Source: Chytridium lagenaria (lineage: Eukaryota > Chytridiomycota > Chytridiomycetes > Chytridiales > Chytridiaceae). Taken from it: a stretch of 64,000 bases of DNA. Positions within the stretch are counted from its first letter, which is position 1; every line of letters begins with the position of its first letter. The notes under the pieces were generated by a model, which worked only from the letters and a program-made list of their open reading frames with translations, did no database searches and was not told the DNA's origin. Positions 46,232 to 57,717 of the stretch are shown here, piece by piece. The position numbers and the translations under genes were made by a program. The stretch lies in the NCBI GenBank assembly GCA_025449115.1, contig JAHLKC010000164.1:16857-80856 (forward strand), read 5' to 3'.

Positions 46232-47711
46232 CTAAACTTCATCCACAGGCAACGTCGCAGCCTTCTCACTCTCCTTAAACACCTTCCCAACCCTCGTCCT
46301 CAACTCCTTCCTGTTCAACTTCCCCTTCCTAAACCTCAACTCATTCATCGCAGCTCCCCACACGTTGCCAAATAACTCTTCCTCGAAGCCCTAAACATTC
46401 TTATCCTGAGTCGCCACCAGGTCGGCCGAACAAGACGTCACAACCTCTCCACATCCACCGGCTGCTCCGCAAGCCGACACGCGGAAACAAGTCGGCGAAT
46501 CGTTCCACACATCTTCTTGGCTTTGGCCGTCGTAATTGGGGATGAAGGTTTATCGCGACGAGGCATAGGGGAGCGGCGTTGAACACGGGGCGGTGTTGCT
46601 GTACCCCATCCTGTTGGCATGAACTCGCTCTCACAGCCGTTAGTGTTGGCGATGGTGGGGATCAAACACGATGTCGTTGTCCTGATTGTTGTCCCCTGGA
46701 TGGCTACAGCGCGTCTTGTCGTGAAAATATTCTCATTGGCTGGCACCAAGTACGAAGCGGGTGCAACGCGATCATCGGTGGACACGCCGTTAAAGTTCCC
46801 GCAGATCCCGGATGTACGCTGTCGATGCGTCCCTGCGAGTGTGATCACCACGTCCATGTAAAGGAATTCACCCAGGGAACATGTTCACAGCGATGGAACT
46901 GCCATCGGCAATCGCGAATTGGTATTGGTTCCGTGCGATGTTGTTAGTGGTGGTGATACCGGAGAGAGGGGTTGTGAGAGGGTGGCGGTCATGGTTGTGC
47001 GGCTGTTGGCGTCAGGAAGGAGTTGGATGACGGAGGTACGTATTGAATCGAAACACCGTGGTTGCAAGTGACTCCGGTGTGGCACTATATGTCATCACGT
47101 TAATACATACCGAAAACTTAAAAGCCAAACTGACATGTAAAGTCTCAACTGAAAGCAACAAAAAAGGAATTTACGAGAAACAGTATACTCACAGTTGCTT
47201 GTAAAGCCTGCACAATCAACGTCTGTGTCTTGACGAGATACACCGCCCCAAGCGCCTGTTCCGTATACTTCAACCCATCCAACGTCTGATAATGCGGATC
47301 CCCGACCGACAAACAAACACCAGCCGTTGCGCACCGTCTCCCAACCGTAATCCATCCTCCTGTAAATGAAACGCACTCTTCACAGCAAACACCTTTGTCT
47401 TTACATTATAACTCGTCTCCCTCCCAAACCCTCCAGCAACCATCGTCACACGTTGAGGCGTCGCAAAGTTGAGCGCTGTGAACCGGAGAAGACACGTGGT
47501 GAATTGAAGACCGGGGGATTCGAGATACACCAAGGCTTCGGGACAGGCGCTGTGGCGAGACGGATCGTGATATCGGTGCTTGAGGAGACCGCGTCGTCAA
47601 TGATGGGGGTGCGGGTGCTGAAAACCAGGACCTTGGGAATCGTCACGGTGTTGGGGATGGCTTGAACGCATGCGATGAGCGCTGCAATAAAAACAGCTGT
47701 AAAACCCTTCA
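46232..47711 (-). CDS. Secreted protein with a von Willebrand factor D-like segment
   Basis: The N-terminus at the ATG at 47711 is a clear signal peptide (MKGFTAVFIAALIACVQAIP). Next come beta-rich segments (VLVFSTRTPIIDDAV; FTTCLLRFTALNFATPQRVT), then GWVEVYGTGAWGGVSRQDT with C-rich sequence near 47240 in one of two open frames. Near 46850-46790, VVITLAGTHRQRTSGICGNF followed by NGVSTDD matches the VWD-type pattern (V.L...TCGLCGNFNG..DD) in one reading. Downstream, SPTCFRVSACGAAGGCGEVV near 46450 adds Cys residues. The end is charged (RFRKGKLNRKELRTRVGKVF, stop at 46232). Several frame changes are needed, so exons are not fixed and the VWD call is moderate. Extracellular location is inferred from the signal peptide. 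Confidence 0.52.
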
Positions 47712-48349
47712 TTTTAGGTAAGCTTGTTGGAGTGAATGAATGTGCGATTCGCTGCTCATGTACATCCTCCTTTTTATATGCGTCCGAACGACGCAGGGCG
47801 AGGCGGTTTGTGATTGGCAAATTCCTTACCCCGTCGACCGGTTTTGTTCTGATTGGAGACCAATGCTTAGAACACTGTAGAAGCACTGAACCTAAGAGAA
47901 CCTCGTGGATGCAAGCAATACAAAGCTTAGTCTTTACAACCATGATGCACGTAAAAGATAAGGTTAAACTTAGTGCCATACTTCGCAAATGACGGTCTAG
48001 AAGGCAATGAGTCCTTCTTTAAGCTTTTCAACGTATCAGATCTAAGGTGATCAGTAAGATATAAGTTTATGGGATTCTAATACCTTCTATGTGCAGAAAC
48101 CTCATGACCTAACAACCATATGCTCTCTGTTCTCTACGTTTCCATTGAGTGACGGTCCAATGAACCGCATGCGTGTCTTTAAAATCCGCAACTGAGCGCG
48201 TAGTCAGTGTCAAAGTTGCTTCTCCTCCCACAAAATGCTGAATCCTTGAATTGAACAAAGAGGCTTCATTCAGTACAATAAAACGCACCTTCCATAACAT
48301 AATTTGTCAATACCACCGCAGCCTTTATATATAAAGAGAGAGTCAAACT
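47712..48349. other. Intergenic region
   Basis: It contains the promoter of the 47711 gene and the 3' flank of the Zn2Cys6 gene. Short frames here show no family sequence or splice structure. Confidence 0.4.
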
Positions 48350-51300
48350 TCAGTCCACCGACTCGAGAATACAAAAACAAATATAACATAGAATATGCAA
48401 GATAACGAAAAAAACACCGTGGTATCCACAAAACAAAAAGAAAAAAAATGGAGTTAAGGGAGTCAAGAAATATCGTCCATCATCCCTCACCGTCAACCCC
48501 TCTCCAGCCGTCATCCCCCCAAAATACTCTTCCTCCTGACTATCGTCATAGAAGACCCCAACCATCTCACTCACAGACCGTCCCGGCTGTTGCATAACAG
48601 CCCTCTCGACGTCGCAAACAAATCCTGCAACAAAATCGACAACCTCGCACCTTGCAACCAATACTTTGAAAAATGCTGCAAGCCTTCAAATGCACCCTTA
48701 CCCTTCTACATGCATCCACAACCCCCCGTCATTCCCAGACCCCCCAAGCGTCTGCGCCGCAATAACATGAACAAGTGACGTCTGGAACACGCAAAACGCC
48801 ACAAACGGCGTAAACCAAAAGAAATCAGGATTCGTCTCCATAATCTCTTCGAGCATGTCAGAGACTTTTCGGGCAGCCTCTAGACTCGCTACAAGTTTGT
48901 GCAAGCCATCGCGTCAATACCTCCTGCCTTCTTCCCTCCGCTTCTTCTTTACTTTCTTCAACAGCCGCTGCAACTGCTGCAGTCTGACCCTGCAGATAAG
49001 CCATCATCTTTGGTCTATTTAGCAACACTACCGCGTGCAATGAAACACATGCATGAAAGCAACTTCCCATGACACAGGACTCAAACATCCCATCACCGGG
49101 TCCACGTTTGACCAATTCGCCGCAAACCTCACATAATTCCTTCCGCTTTTCTTTTCTGCACTGGTCGACGCGTTTCCCCTCATCCGCTACAGACGATCCA
49201 TCTGCAGACCCTGACCGGAGGTACATCATCGGTTCAGGGTCTGGTGATAGAAACGGTGCCGCAGCTGAGGTTCCATCAGCACCTCCGAAAATGGGTATGC
49301 CTGATGCTGCGGCAGGTGGGCGACGGAGGTGGGGCATGTAGGGGAGAGCGGCGGAGACGGGGTGTTGAGCGGGGTCGGACATCCAGCGAGGAAGGGATTC
49401 GATGAATTCTTTAAGGTCGGCTTCAATGGCCTTGCGGCGTCGTTCGGCACCAGGCAGGGATACGAGGGCAGAACCAGGGATACCAGGGGAAGGTATTTTC
49501 AGCATACCAGTGTACCTAGTAAAGAATCGCAGGTTAAAAAACAAAGCACGACAAAACATAAGCACAAAGAATTAAAGAAAGCAATATAAAGTAATAATTT
49601 GAATCAACTCACTCCATTACTCTTCCGTAAATCCTTGAAAGCGCAATGTAATAATCAAAGGTAGCATCCCCAAACGCCTCCCATGTCTTCCTCCTCTTCT
49701 CGTTGACATCGGCAGCGCCTTCCTCTGCCCCCGCCCAGCCCGTCCACCCAACATCCTCACCCTCCAAAACCTCCCCCCTCACGCACCCCGACGCCAGCAC
49801 CGTCAACTCCAATGTCGAGTGTCCACCCGGCTCCAACGGTCCCGGCTCCGGATCCGCTGCCGTCATAGCCCTCCAAACTCGATGCGGAACAGGCGCAAAC
49901 ACGCGTGCGGCATCACGCTCGAGAACCAACATGGAGCGGTCGGCGGCAGACGCGGTGTAGCGGTCCATGATAAAACAGCACCACCAGAGACGACGACGGA
50001 GCTCTTTCTCGTACCATGTGAGAGGACCAAACAGGTCTGTGACTTCGGGAAAATCGGGGTCAAGGTCGAGTTTGAGGGATTGGGCCATGCGAATGGCCAT
50101 GCCTGAGTACATCCAGGACGCAGCGGCTACACAAAAGAATTAGATCGAGGAACTATTTTGGCGGCTTCTTTAAATTGAATCAAGAATACTCACCTCTCCC
50201 GGATCCTGATGCATAGGTGACCAGCATGATGAGAGCAGACACGGTGTCGGTCGATGGAACATCCATCCCTTTGCTTACAAGAACCCGTGCTTGGCTATAG
50301 AAAATATCTCCCTTAAAGTCGAAAAAAAACGTTAGATTTAGTAAGACAATCACGGTAGTGATTTCTAATTTCCGTAATAAAGACTCACTGCATTATACAT
50401 CTCCACTTCCCCAGATTCCCCTGTCCCATTCCTAACTCCATTAACGACTGCCGGATGTCTTGAAAACCTAGCAGCAAGCGCACACATTGACGCAACAAGC
50501 AACGGAGTCTGCCGATCCAACGTATCCCTAAACGTCTTCTCATGCACACAATGTCCCAATATTGGATTCGCATATTCAAAAAACAATTCCAGTAATTCAT
50601 CCAATGCGTCGCAGGAATATGGAGGTGATGAAGAAAAGGCGGCACATGGTTTTGCATGGGAAAGCTGACGTTTCCAGCTGATGAAGCATTGGGATCAGAC
50701 CATGTGAACGCAGGTGATGCGGAGGCGGAGGATTGATGAGGAGGATTAGAGGGTGATCCTGTCCATGGACCAAGGGTGTTAGGAGATGTTCCAACGCCCC
50801 ACGGAGATGAGACACTTTGTGGCCTTAATGCACCGGCAAAGGAAGGATCTACTTGTGTGCTGGATATTCCTGAATTTTCCGTTGTAAAAAACAGGGACGG
50901 CAGATGGGGATGAGAGTTGACGAAGACGCTGATAGGATTGTATGGCGGCGTTTCCACCACCGCTTACAGAGCGGCGAAGGCGGCTGTTTTGAGAGGATCG
51001 AAGGAGTGTGGCGGCGTTGTTGCTATTTCCATTAAGTTGGGTCTTGTAGAGAGAGTGGGTGGCAGGGAGCGAAGAATCGTCCATAGCAAATGTGTCAGAT
51101 TGCTCTTCGATGGGGTGAGGGATGAGGATGATATCTTGATTGTGATGATGAAGCGCCTTTTTGAAGAGGCTGCGACTGCGAAAGAAAACCCGTCCCCAGC
51201 TGAAAAAGAAATGAGACGAAAAACACGGCAAATCAAGTGAGCAACATCAAGATGAGAACTGAAAGTAGAAGAAGCTACTATATAATGAAACTGATAATGT

Positions 51301-52393
51301 CGATAGCGTACCTGGCCCCCCATGCCCTCTCCAGCTCCCTCCGCACCTAAGACTGCAGCAGCATCCAAGGCATCAAACATGATGCCAAAAGGATTGGGTA
51401 TATCAGATAAGGACATCCCTCCGGCACCCATAGCTTCCGCACCTGTTTTATCATTGGCTCCAACGATGCCGTTCAATCTGTCTTCCTCTGCGAGCACAGG
51501 GTCTCTACTTCTCCTCCCTGCTGCCGCTGCAGCGGCGACCAGCGCCGACGCAAACGCAGAGTTGGCTGCAATAGGTCCACCTTGTACCATTTCACCTCCA
51601 GAGTTCATGGCTGCAGCACCTGAAGCCATAGCAGATGACGCCGATGCCATTTGTTGGTTCATCCCTCCACCCATTAGCGTATCGAAATCACGATCGATCA
51701 TGGTCCAGACGTCGTCCTGGGAAGGACCCACACTCATATTCTTGGAAACGGAACCACCAGAGCCATTTGAAACAGGGTGTGGAGCTTCAGGCACCGCGGA
51801 GATACTTTCGTAATGGTCCATCGATTGCACCCCATATCCATATGGATCGAACGCAGGTGGGGCAGGCATAGATGAAGAGGAGGGAGCTGGCACTACGTTG
51901 TTCTTCTTTGGTCGTCCAGCTCCCGATTTTGGTGTTCTCGCTGGCGTTGTTGTCCCGGAAGCACTTTGGCTACTCGCACCATCAACACCTGATCCTGATT
52001 CTACACCCGTCGTACTTAAAAAACCTTCCATCTTCTGAAGCCGGGACTCAAGGTCACGGATATGACCTTGCTTAGGGCCTCGCTTTTTTGCTTCACGACT
52101 ATATGTGCACTGTAGGCCGTGGGAGGAGCATTGGAAGCAGGATGGCTGGGCGCTGTCGCATTTGACCTTGCGCTGTTAAAGGTAGCAAGAGAGAAGTAGC
52201 AGATCAGCGACTTTGTCATATTTCATGAGCCAAACAGTTGACCGTCGTTCAGCTGCGTCGGCTCTATTTGAAACGTGTCCGTGATGAAGGCGCAGGTGCT
52301 TACCCTATTGCAAGTATCGCATGCCTTTGTGGTTCTCTTCCTCTTTCCGCCAGAGCCAGACTCCATCGCGGCCGAAGACGTGAGCTCAGACAT
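48350..52393 (-). CDS. Zn2Cys6 fungal transcription factor
   Basis: Binuclear zinc-cluster regulator. Exon 1 (from the ATG at 52393) encodes MSELTSSAAMESGSGGKRKR and TTKACDTCNR; after an intron ending near 52175 the cluster continues RKVKCDSAQPSCFQCSSHGL then QCTYSREAKKRGPKQG, giving the six Cys in CxxC-x6-C...CxxC-x6-C spacing. A short coiled coil follows (HIRDLESRLQKMEGF). Then Ala/Ser/Gly-rich activation-type sequence (52000-50650) and the fungal-specific middle region: LDELLELFFEYANPILGHCV and SMCALAARFSRHP near 50450, then MAIRMAQSLKLDLDPDFPEV and RRRLWWCCFIMDRYTASAAD near 49990, and YIALSRIYGRVME. C-terminal helices run to about 48480 (GLQHFSKYWLQGARLSILLQ, then an acidic EEEYFGGM). Frame breaks occur near 50600, 48920, 48700 and 48560; the stop is uncertain. 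Target genes cannot be read from sequence. Confidence 0.9.
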
Positions 52394-53842
52394 GAAGTAG
52401 CAGATGGAGGTGTGATGACGGATGGTAAAGGCGTCGCCCTCTCCTTGCAACGACGGCCTTGAGTCTGTCGGTTTATGTTTTTGCTGGCGTATGGCCTTAA
52501 AATAGGTTTTCTTTTTTCCCCAAAAAATGAAACTCTTGAGATTGTCTTTCTCTGACCAGATTGCTAAATGACGTCGACGGACATCAGCGGAGACGAGCGA
52601 CGGACAGGTGGGAGATTGCTTTGGTGGGTGAGTAGTGGAGGCTGGACTGCTTTCAAGAGCGTATATATTTGTGTAAGTGACAGGATACTCGCGAAAGGGT
52701 TTGTCATTTTAAAAAAGATGTAGAAAGCACTTTGCTGGATTCATTTTCATGCTGCATAAATGAAAAGAGTTGTGGATACTCAACTATCCAAAGAACTGTT
52801 TATCCAGTCTCAGGATGGTTGAGTATATTTTGAGCGTCTAGAATCACCAAGAAAAGTCGAGTTTTTTTGAGGGGGTTTTTTTTTTTGCTCTCCTAATGAG
52901 TTCAATAATTAACATTTTAACTTAAGTTGTTGTCGCTCGAGTCTTTACTAGCATCTCTCTCCCTCTCTCTTTCTTTCTCTCGATGATGTGGTTTGTTTGA
53001 TAAAACCTTTTTGTAAATTCTTTTGACGACGTTGCGAAAATGCGCATATATATCAACGCCGGTTTGTACTTGAAGAAAGCCGTCGATGACAAAAAAATAA
53101 TAGCATCCCGCTGGATGTGAACTCTTCTTATACCAGTACATAATTCGTTGGTGCATTGTGCAAGCGCCTTCGTTTAGATAGAGCGACCACATTGATTTTA
53201 CCTTATCGGAGTTTAAGAGTCTTTGTGGTAGTATTAGATTGATCGCAGCCGTGGTGCGCCATCTGCGGTTCTGTCACAACCCATCCGCTAACCAAATAAT
53301 TATGCTCTGCTTGCTATTGGATATGCTTGGCTGCTCTGAACACGAATCAAAGTAGACTCAACCAAGGCTGTAATGTTGTGAGGATTCCTCCAAGTCAATA
53401 ACGGTGAAATGTGCAAAAGGGACTTGATCCAGAAGTAAAATCTTAAATGATTTTTCTCCGTTTCAATGGAATATCCAAGGTCTACTGCGGTCAACGAGGA
53501 AGGATTGGACAGTAAAAATCGCTGACTACGAAGAGGACGTTGAGAGCGGAACACAACCTGTAGTTTGCTCCGTCGCTCTCCCACAAAGTTCATCCAACAA
53601 AACGATCACGGAAATATCTTTTCCGCAGCAGACATGAACCGCAACCATGTACTTCTGACGTGGCAAAGCTGCCGTTTACCTGCAACACAGCGGATCAAAG
53701 AACGGACCTCAACATTTCGCTTTGAAATCCTACAAAATTGTCAATTTCTGAACGGACGGTTGCGGACAATTAAAAATGTCCGCCAGTCTATAAAGAGCAA
53801 CAGCCAACTTTCCATCTTTCCCATCAACCATCTTCAACAACA
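52394..53842. other. Intergenic region between divergent genes
   Basis: About 1.4 kb, AT-rich, between the Zn2Cys6 start (-) and the dehydrogenase start (+). A 91-codon minus-strand frame with an ATG (53192-52917) ends in a REKERERERD run from a CTCTCT repeat at 52955-52980; it has no recognised domain. At 53301-53335 is a short repeat also seen at 44331. Near 53240 is the palindrome-like GCCGTGGTGCGCC. No gene is called. Confidence 0.45.
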
Positions 53843-54932
53843 ATGTCACCTCTCGCCCCTTACGCCGCTCAACACGAAAACCTCAGGGACCAGGTGATGC
53901 CCGTCCCACTGCTCTCCAAATCATCAAGGACCAAGACCTCGAAGGCAAGCTTGTCGGCAAGGTCTTCCTCATCACTGGTTGCTCGTCTGGAATTGGTGTT
54001 GAAACGGCCCGCGCCATCCATGCGACCGGTGCGGATGTCTACATCACCGTGAGGGATGTTGTTAAGGGTCAGAAAGTTGTTGACGATATCCTCAAGGGCA
54101 GGTGGATCCGGAAAGATTGAGATCGTCAAGATTGAGCTTGACTCTTTTGCGTCCATCCGTGAGGGTGCTGCGGACTTTTTGAAGAGGAGCTCAAAGCTTA
54201 ACGTTCTCATCAACAATGCTGGTTAGTTTGTTTATGTCTTCTCATCTTTTTGATCACATATATTTCGTAGCATGACGCCTTTATTAACGCCTGTTACCTT
54301 AAAGGTGTTATGGCATGCCCGGAGGGAAAAACTCAAGATGGGTTTGAAACCCAATTCGGTACCAACCATCTTGGTCATTTCCTTCTCTTTCAACTCCTCA
54401 AAGACACTCTCCTCGCGTCATCTACCCCTGCGTTCCACTCCCGCGTCGTTTCCCTCTCCTCTGTTGGTCACCGCATGAACAAGGTCCAACTCGACGACCC
54501 TAACTTCACCAAAACCCTTACAACCCTGGCTCTCCTATGGCCAATCCAAGACCGCCAACATTTACTTTGCAAACGAAATCGAGCGTCGTTACGCATCGCA
54601 AGGTCTCCACGGTCTCCCCGTCCATCCCGGTGGCATTCAAACTGAATTATCGAGACACCCTGACACCCGAAGCCGTGGCTGGGTTTGATATGGAAGGGTT
54701 TGCAAGGTTCTTCAAAAGTCCGCAACAGGGTGCTGCTACGACTGTTTGGGCGGCGGTTGCGAAAGAGTGGGAAGGGAAGGGGGGGAGGTATTTGGAGGAT
54801 GTTTCGGAGGGGATTCCAGTTGTGGCGGGTGGACATATGTTTGCTGCAGGGTACGCGGAGCATGCTTATGATGCTGAGGCCGAGGGCAAGTTGTGGAGTG
54901 AGAGTTTAAAGATGGTTGGATTAAATGCTTGA
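53843..54932 (+). CDS. Short-chain dehydrogenase/reductase (retinol dehydrogenase-like)
   Basis: NAD(P)-dependent classical SDR. Start at the ATG at 53843 (MSPLAPYAAQHENLR). Rossmann motif TGCSSGIG near 53972 (TGxxxGIG), then AIHATGADVYITVRD. IKIEL-like and KLNVLINNAG near 54210 give the NNAG motif. A short intron at about 54221-54305 is followed by GFETQFGTNHLGHFLLFQLL, SRVVSLSS (catalytic Ser) and YGQSKTANIYFANEIE near 54536 (catalytic Tyr and Lys), then LPVHPGGIQTEL. The C-terminus has FFKSPQQGAATTVWAAVAKE and ends SLKMVGLNA. Frame breaks near 53905, 54100 and 54515 are needed to keep the family sequence continuous. Among SDRs it is closest in pattern to WW-oxidoreductase/retinol dehydrogenase-type enzymes; substrate unknown. 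Confidence 0.92.
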
Positions 54933-55672
54933 ATTCGTTCCTCCTACGGACTGCATATATGTTTTTCATTTGTTTTCTAAGCTCTTGTTTTTTGAGCTCA
55001 TCGTTTTCTTTTGCAGTGATGGAGATGATAGGATTTTTTCCCACAAGTTATTTGGCTTTGAAATTGTAGCATCTGCCTGTATATAAAACCACTGTCTACA
55101 CAGTAACTTCAGTAGCGAACTTATCGAATATGACGATGTCAGTATGAGGAAGCGACACAAAAGAACGCAAAATACTTCCGCAGCAGGAACCGTAAAACAG
55201 ATTTATATACTTATATCAAATCATGATTCGATCCAATTCCGGTTATCTTTGAACAGCGGTTGAGCTTAGAGGTCTTCCTAGATTAGAAGCAAATAATGCG
55301 GAAGCGCTACAAGGCCATGTGGTGGAATACTTTGCCCTCAACACCAGAACGATTTTTATACATATTAAGCTTCAATATTAAGTCATAACATAGAAAAAAT
55401 AGATGTTTATTGACACATACCCAGTCTTGACTTTTGGGTCGGTCCAATCTTTGAAGGCTTGTGGTTTGGAGCATACAGCATGCAGAGAAAAACACCCTCA
55501 ACAGCAAATCTCAAATACTCCATTTACATTCATATCCATAGGAACCTTCCTCAAGTGCGCTAGCACAGAGCTCATAAAGGCCATAACGGCCATAACTGCG
55601 ACGACGACGACGACACGCAGCAATTTATTCTGTCATTCGACGCTCTGTTGAGGAATGAAAACCTGGATCTGC
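54933..55672. other. Intergenic region left of the retrotransposon
   Basis: AT-rich, no supported gene. A TATATAAAAC box at 55079-55088 could belong to an unseen transcript. A GACGACGACGACGAC run lies at 55600-55614. The retrotransposon's outer B repeat begins at 55673. Confidence 0.4.
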
Positions 55673-55721
55673 TTTTATGCTTATAATCTGTAGATTCAGC
55701 AATGGAGATAATCGAGACTCG
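55673..55721 (-). repeat. Split direct repeat B2 (outer copy)
   Basis: 49 bases identical to 56150-56198. It begins TTTTATGCTTATAATCTG on the plus strand and ends at GAGACTCG. It marks the 3' outer end of the element as read on the minus strand. Confidence 0.88.
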
Positions 55722-55778
55722 CAGGCGGGATATGAAATAGCCCGAGCGAGAAGCGAAGAAAAAAACCGGAACCACACT

Positions 55779-55804
55779 GCCTGCCGGGGAGTCGAACCCG
55801 GGGC
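55779..55804 (-). other. tRNA-like 3' fragment (T-arm/B-box) between A2 and B2
   Basis: On the minus strand this reads CCCCGGGTTCGACTCCCCGG then CAGGCA, like a T-arm plus 3' acceptor strand, with a B-box match (GGTTCGACTCC). The upstream 70 bases do not give D and anticodon arms, so it is not a whole tRNA. It may be a tRNA remnant or part of a tRNA-derived short element inside the spacer. Confidence 0.45.
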
Positions 55805-55983
55805 TGAAATGAGCAGTGGAGCCCGAAAAGAATATATAGAAATGTCACTTAAATATATGAAATAAATAAATAAAAATAGTAAAGAAGAAAAGGATTAATG
55901 TAGGGGTGGTGGGATAGGCAGGCAAGTGTGGAGATTGGTTGAAAAGGAGATCGGTGGAAAGGGTGAATAGGGATGGTGGGTGG

Positions 55984-56156
55984 GACAAAGAAGTAGGAAA
56001 GCTGCACTTTGGGTGCAGCGTAAAATAAGAGAAATGGACAATCTATAATTGATCCATTTCTCCGCCTCTTATATAGAGCATAGTGTTCGGACATGTCCGA
56101 ACCCTGTGCTACTACAACTCACCTCTGTATTACCACACTCAATTATTTATTTTATG
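55984..56156 (-). repeat. Split direct repeat A2
   Basis: 173 bases identical to A1 at 61632-61804. It contains an 18-base perfect palindrome at 56085-56102 (GTTCGGACATGTCCGAAC), a hairpin GCTGCAC/GTGCAGC near 56000-56019 and an 8-base inverted repeat GAAATGGA/TCCATTTC at 56031-56060. Confidence 0.93.
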
Positions 56157-56198
56157 CTTATAATCTGTAGATTCAGCAATGGAGATAATCGAGACTCG
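56150..56198 (-). repeat. Split direct repeat B1 (inner copy)
   Basis: 49 bases identical to B2 (55673-55721). It overlaps A2 by TTTTATG, so A2 and B1 are contiguous. Confidence 0.9.
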
Positions 56199-56289
56199 AG
56201 CGAGCGGGTATGAAAGTTGCCATTGCTCATGAGTCGTGTTTTTTGGGTGAGTAAACGGAGAAGCGAGAGTCCAAGGCTATATGAGAGTT

Positions 56290-57640
56290 TTATTCGGGTT
56301 TGAATATAAGGGAGTTGAAAAAGAAATAGGAAGGGAGGTCGTGACACCATTGGACAAGGTTGCGTTGCCACGTAGTAAGAGCAATGTCAGTATCGGGCGA
56401 AATGGCTTTAGAAAGTTGGGAGTAACGGGCAGCAGTCTGGGGGCACCGCCAGTGACCGACGTTCATGACGTTGGGAATAGAATCGGGCGTAACAACGGCG
56501 GAAATGGCGGCGGCGACACGCAAACCATGAATGGTTTCATTAACGTAAGAGTTGCACGTGCGTAGGGCGGTGACTAATCGAGACTGCATCACAGGGTAGG
56601 AGACAGATGACGACGGGTCGTAAGTGGTGGGTGCAATAGCAGGAAAGACAAACAAGCCGTGGAGGAGAGGGAAACCGACGAGGCAAGATTCACGCGCGTA
56701 TTCGCGAAGGGCGTGAACAACACAAGTCGAGTGGTCTTTGTGGGTACGGATAACAATTCGCTCAATGATACCAGCTTTTATAGTTTTTGCCGGTATATAA
56801 AGCAATATGAATGCCAGAACCATCGGGGAGCCAGGTGATGGCTTTTGGGTCTAGTCGGTCGATGTCAGCACCGCGGTAGCCAGCTTCTGAGGTAAGAAGA
56901 CAAAATGCGATATTTTGAAGAGCGACAAGGCGCGAGTATAAGGATATGTCGGAGTGGGTTCGGCGGAGACGAGCGTCTTGCGCAATGCAAGACCAGTAAG
57001 ATATAGCAATTGCCAGTTTGTGAGGAAAGACTGGGGTGGCTTGTACAGGTGCGATTAAGGAAGATTGACCTTCGCGTTGTAGGAACTCAAGATACGAGCG
57101 GGCGAGATGGGAGTCGGCGGGGTTTCCTGTTTGAGAAAGGGTGGACCAAGGGTCTGTCCATCCTGCTGCATGAAGCCCGGTTTTTAACAAACTAAGATGA
57201 GTTTGAATGGAGTTTGGTGAAGCACGCTTAGGACAGAGGAGTTTGGCGTGGGCCTCGGAAAGTCGGTGAGGGCACCGGGTAGGCATGGAGCAAGAATTCG
57301 GATGACATCGGATAAAGGTACGTTTTTGGGCGTAGGCGGCACCTTTATGGGGGCAGGTGGGGTGGTGATATTGAGTGTTTGCCGTTAAATCCTTGGAGAT
57401 GAGGTAGTCGACAACGGAGGAGGGATCGGCGACGGTGAGGTCAGCAGGCGGATTGAGTGAGGAAAGGAAGTTGTTAAAGGCGGCGACCGTTTTATCCTTT
57501 AACAAGAGCTTGGGGAGGGTTGCGAGTGAGTTGGTGAAGGCGTTGCGGGCGTTCTTCAATGTAGTCGGAATGCAAGGGTGGAAGGGAAGTACGGGAAGTA
57601 AAAGGTATGTGAAAACCGCACATGGGGCAAAAGACAAAGG
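56290..57640 (-). CDS. Retrotransposon tyrosine recombinase (YR)
   Basis: Cuts and rejoins DNA to integrate the circular element copy. The N-terminal SAM-like part has NAFTNSLATLPKLLLKDKTV and a Cys/His-rich stretch (CPHKGAAY...CHPNSCSM...CPHRL). Catalytic motifs: Arg in SEAGYRGADIDRLDP near 56880; HGLR (HxxR) near 56530; NVGHWRCPQTAARYSQ near 56450 with the GHW and the Tyr nucleophile. The set R...HxxR...GHW...Y is complete. One frame break lies at about 56790, where an ALYTGKNY frame must switch to PAKTIKAGIIERI. No ATG opens this region, so it is probably the 3' part of a polyprotein or an overlapping frame. Confidence 0.9.
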
Positions 57641-57717
57641 TAGGGCGCAACTCAGAAGAACAACGGCGGCAAGTTGGTTGTGACTAAGAATATTATTAAC
57701 GACGGGGTCACAGAAAG

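Noticed and set aside
51322..51813. Plus-strand frame of 163 codons inside the transcription factor gene
   Set aside because: Shadow of the Ala/Gly/Ser-rich minus-strand frame, which is joined to the zinc cluster and is clearly coding.
52917..53192. 91-codon minus-strand frame ending in Arg/Glu repeats
   Set aside because: The charged end comes from a CTCTCT simple repeat and the rest has no recognisable domain.
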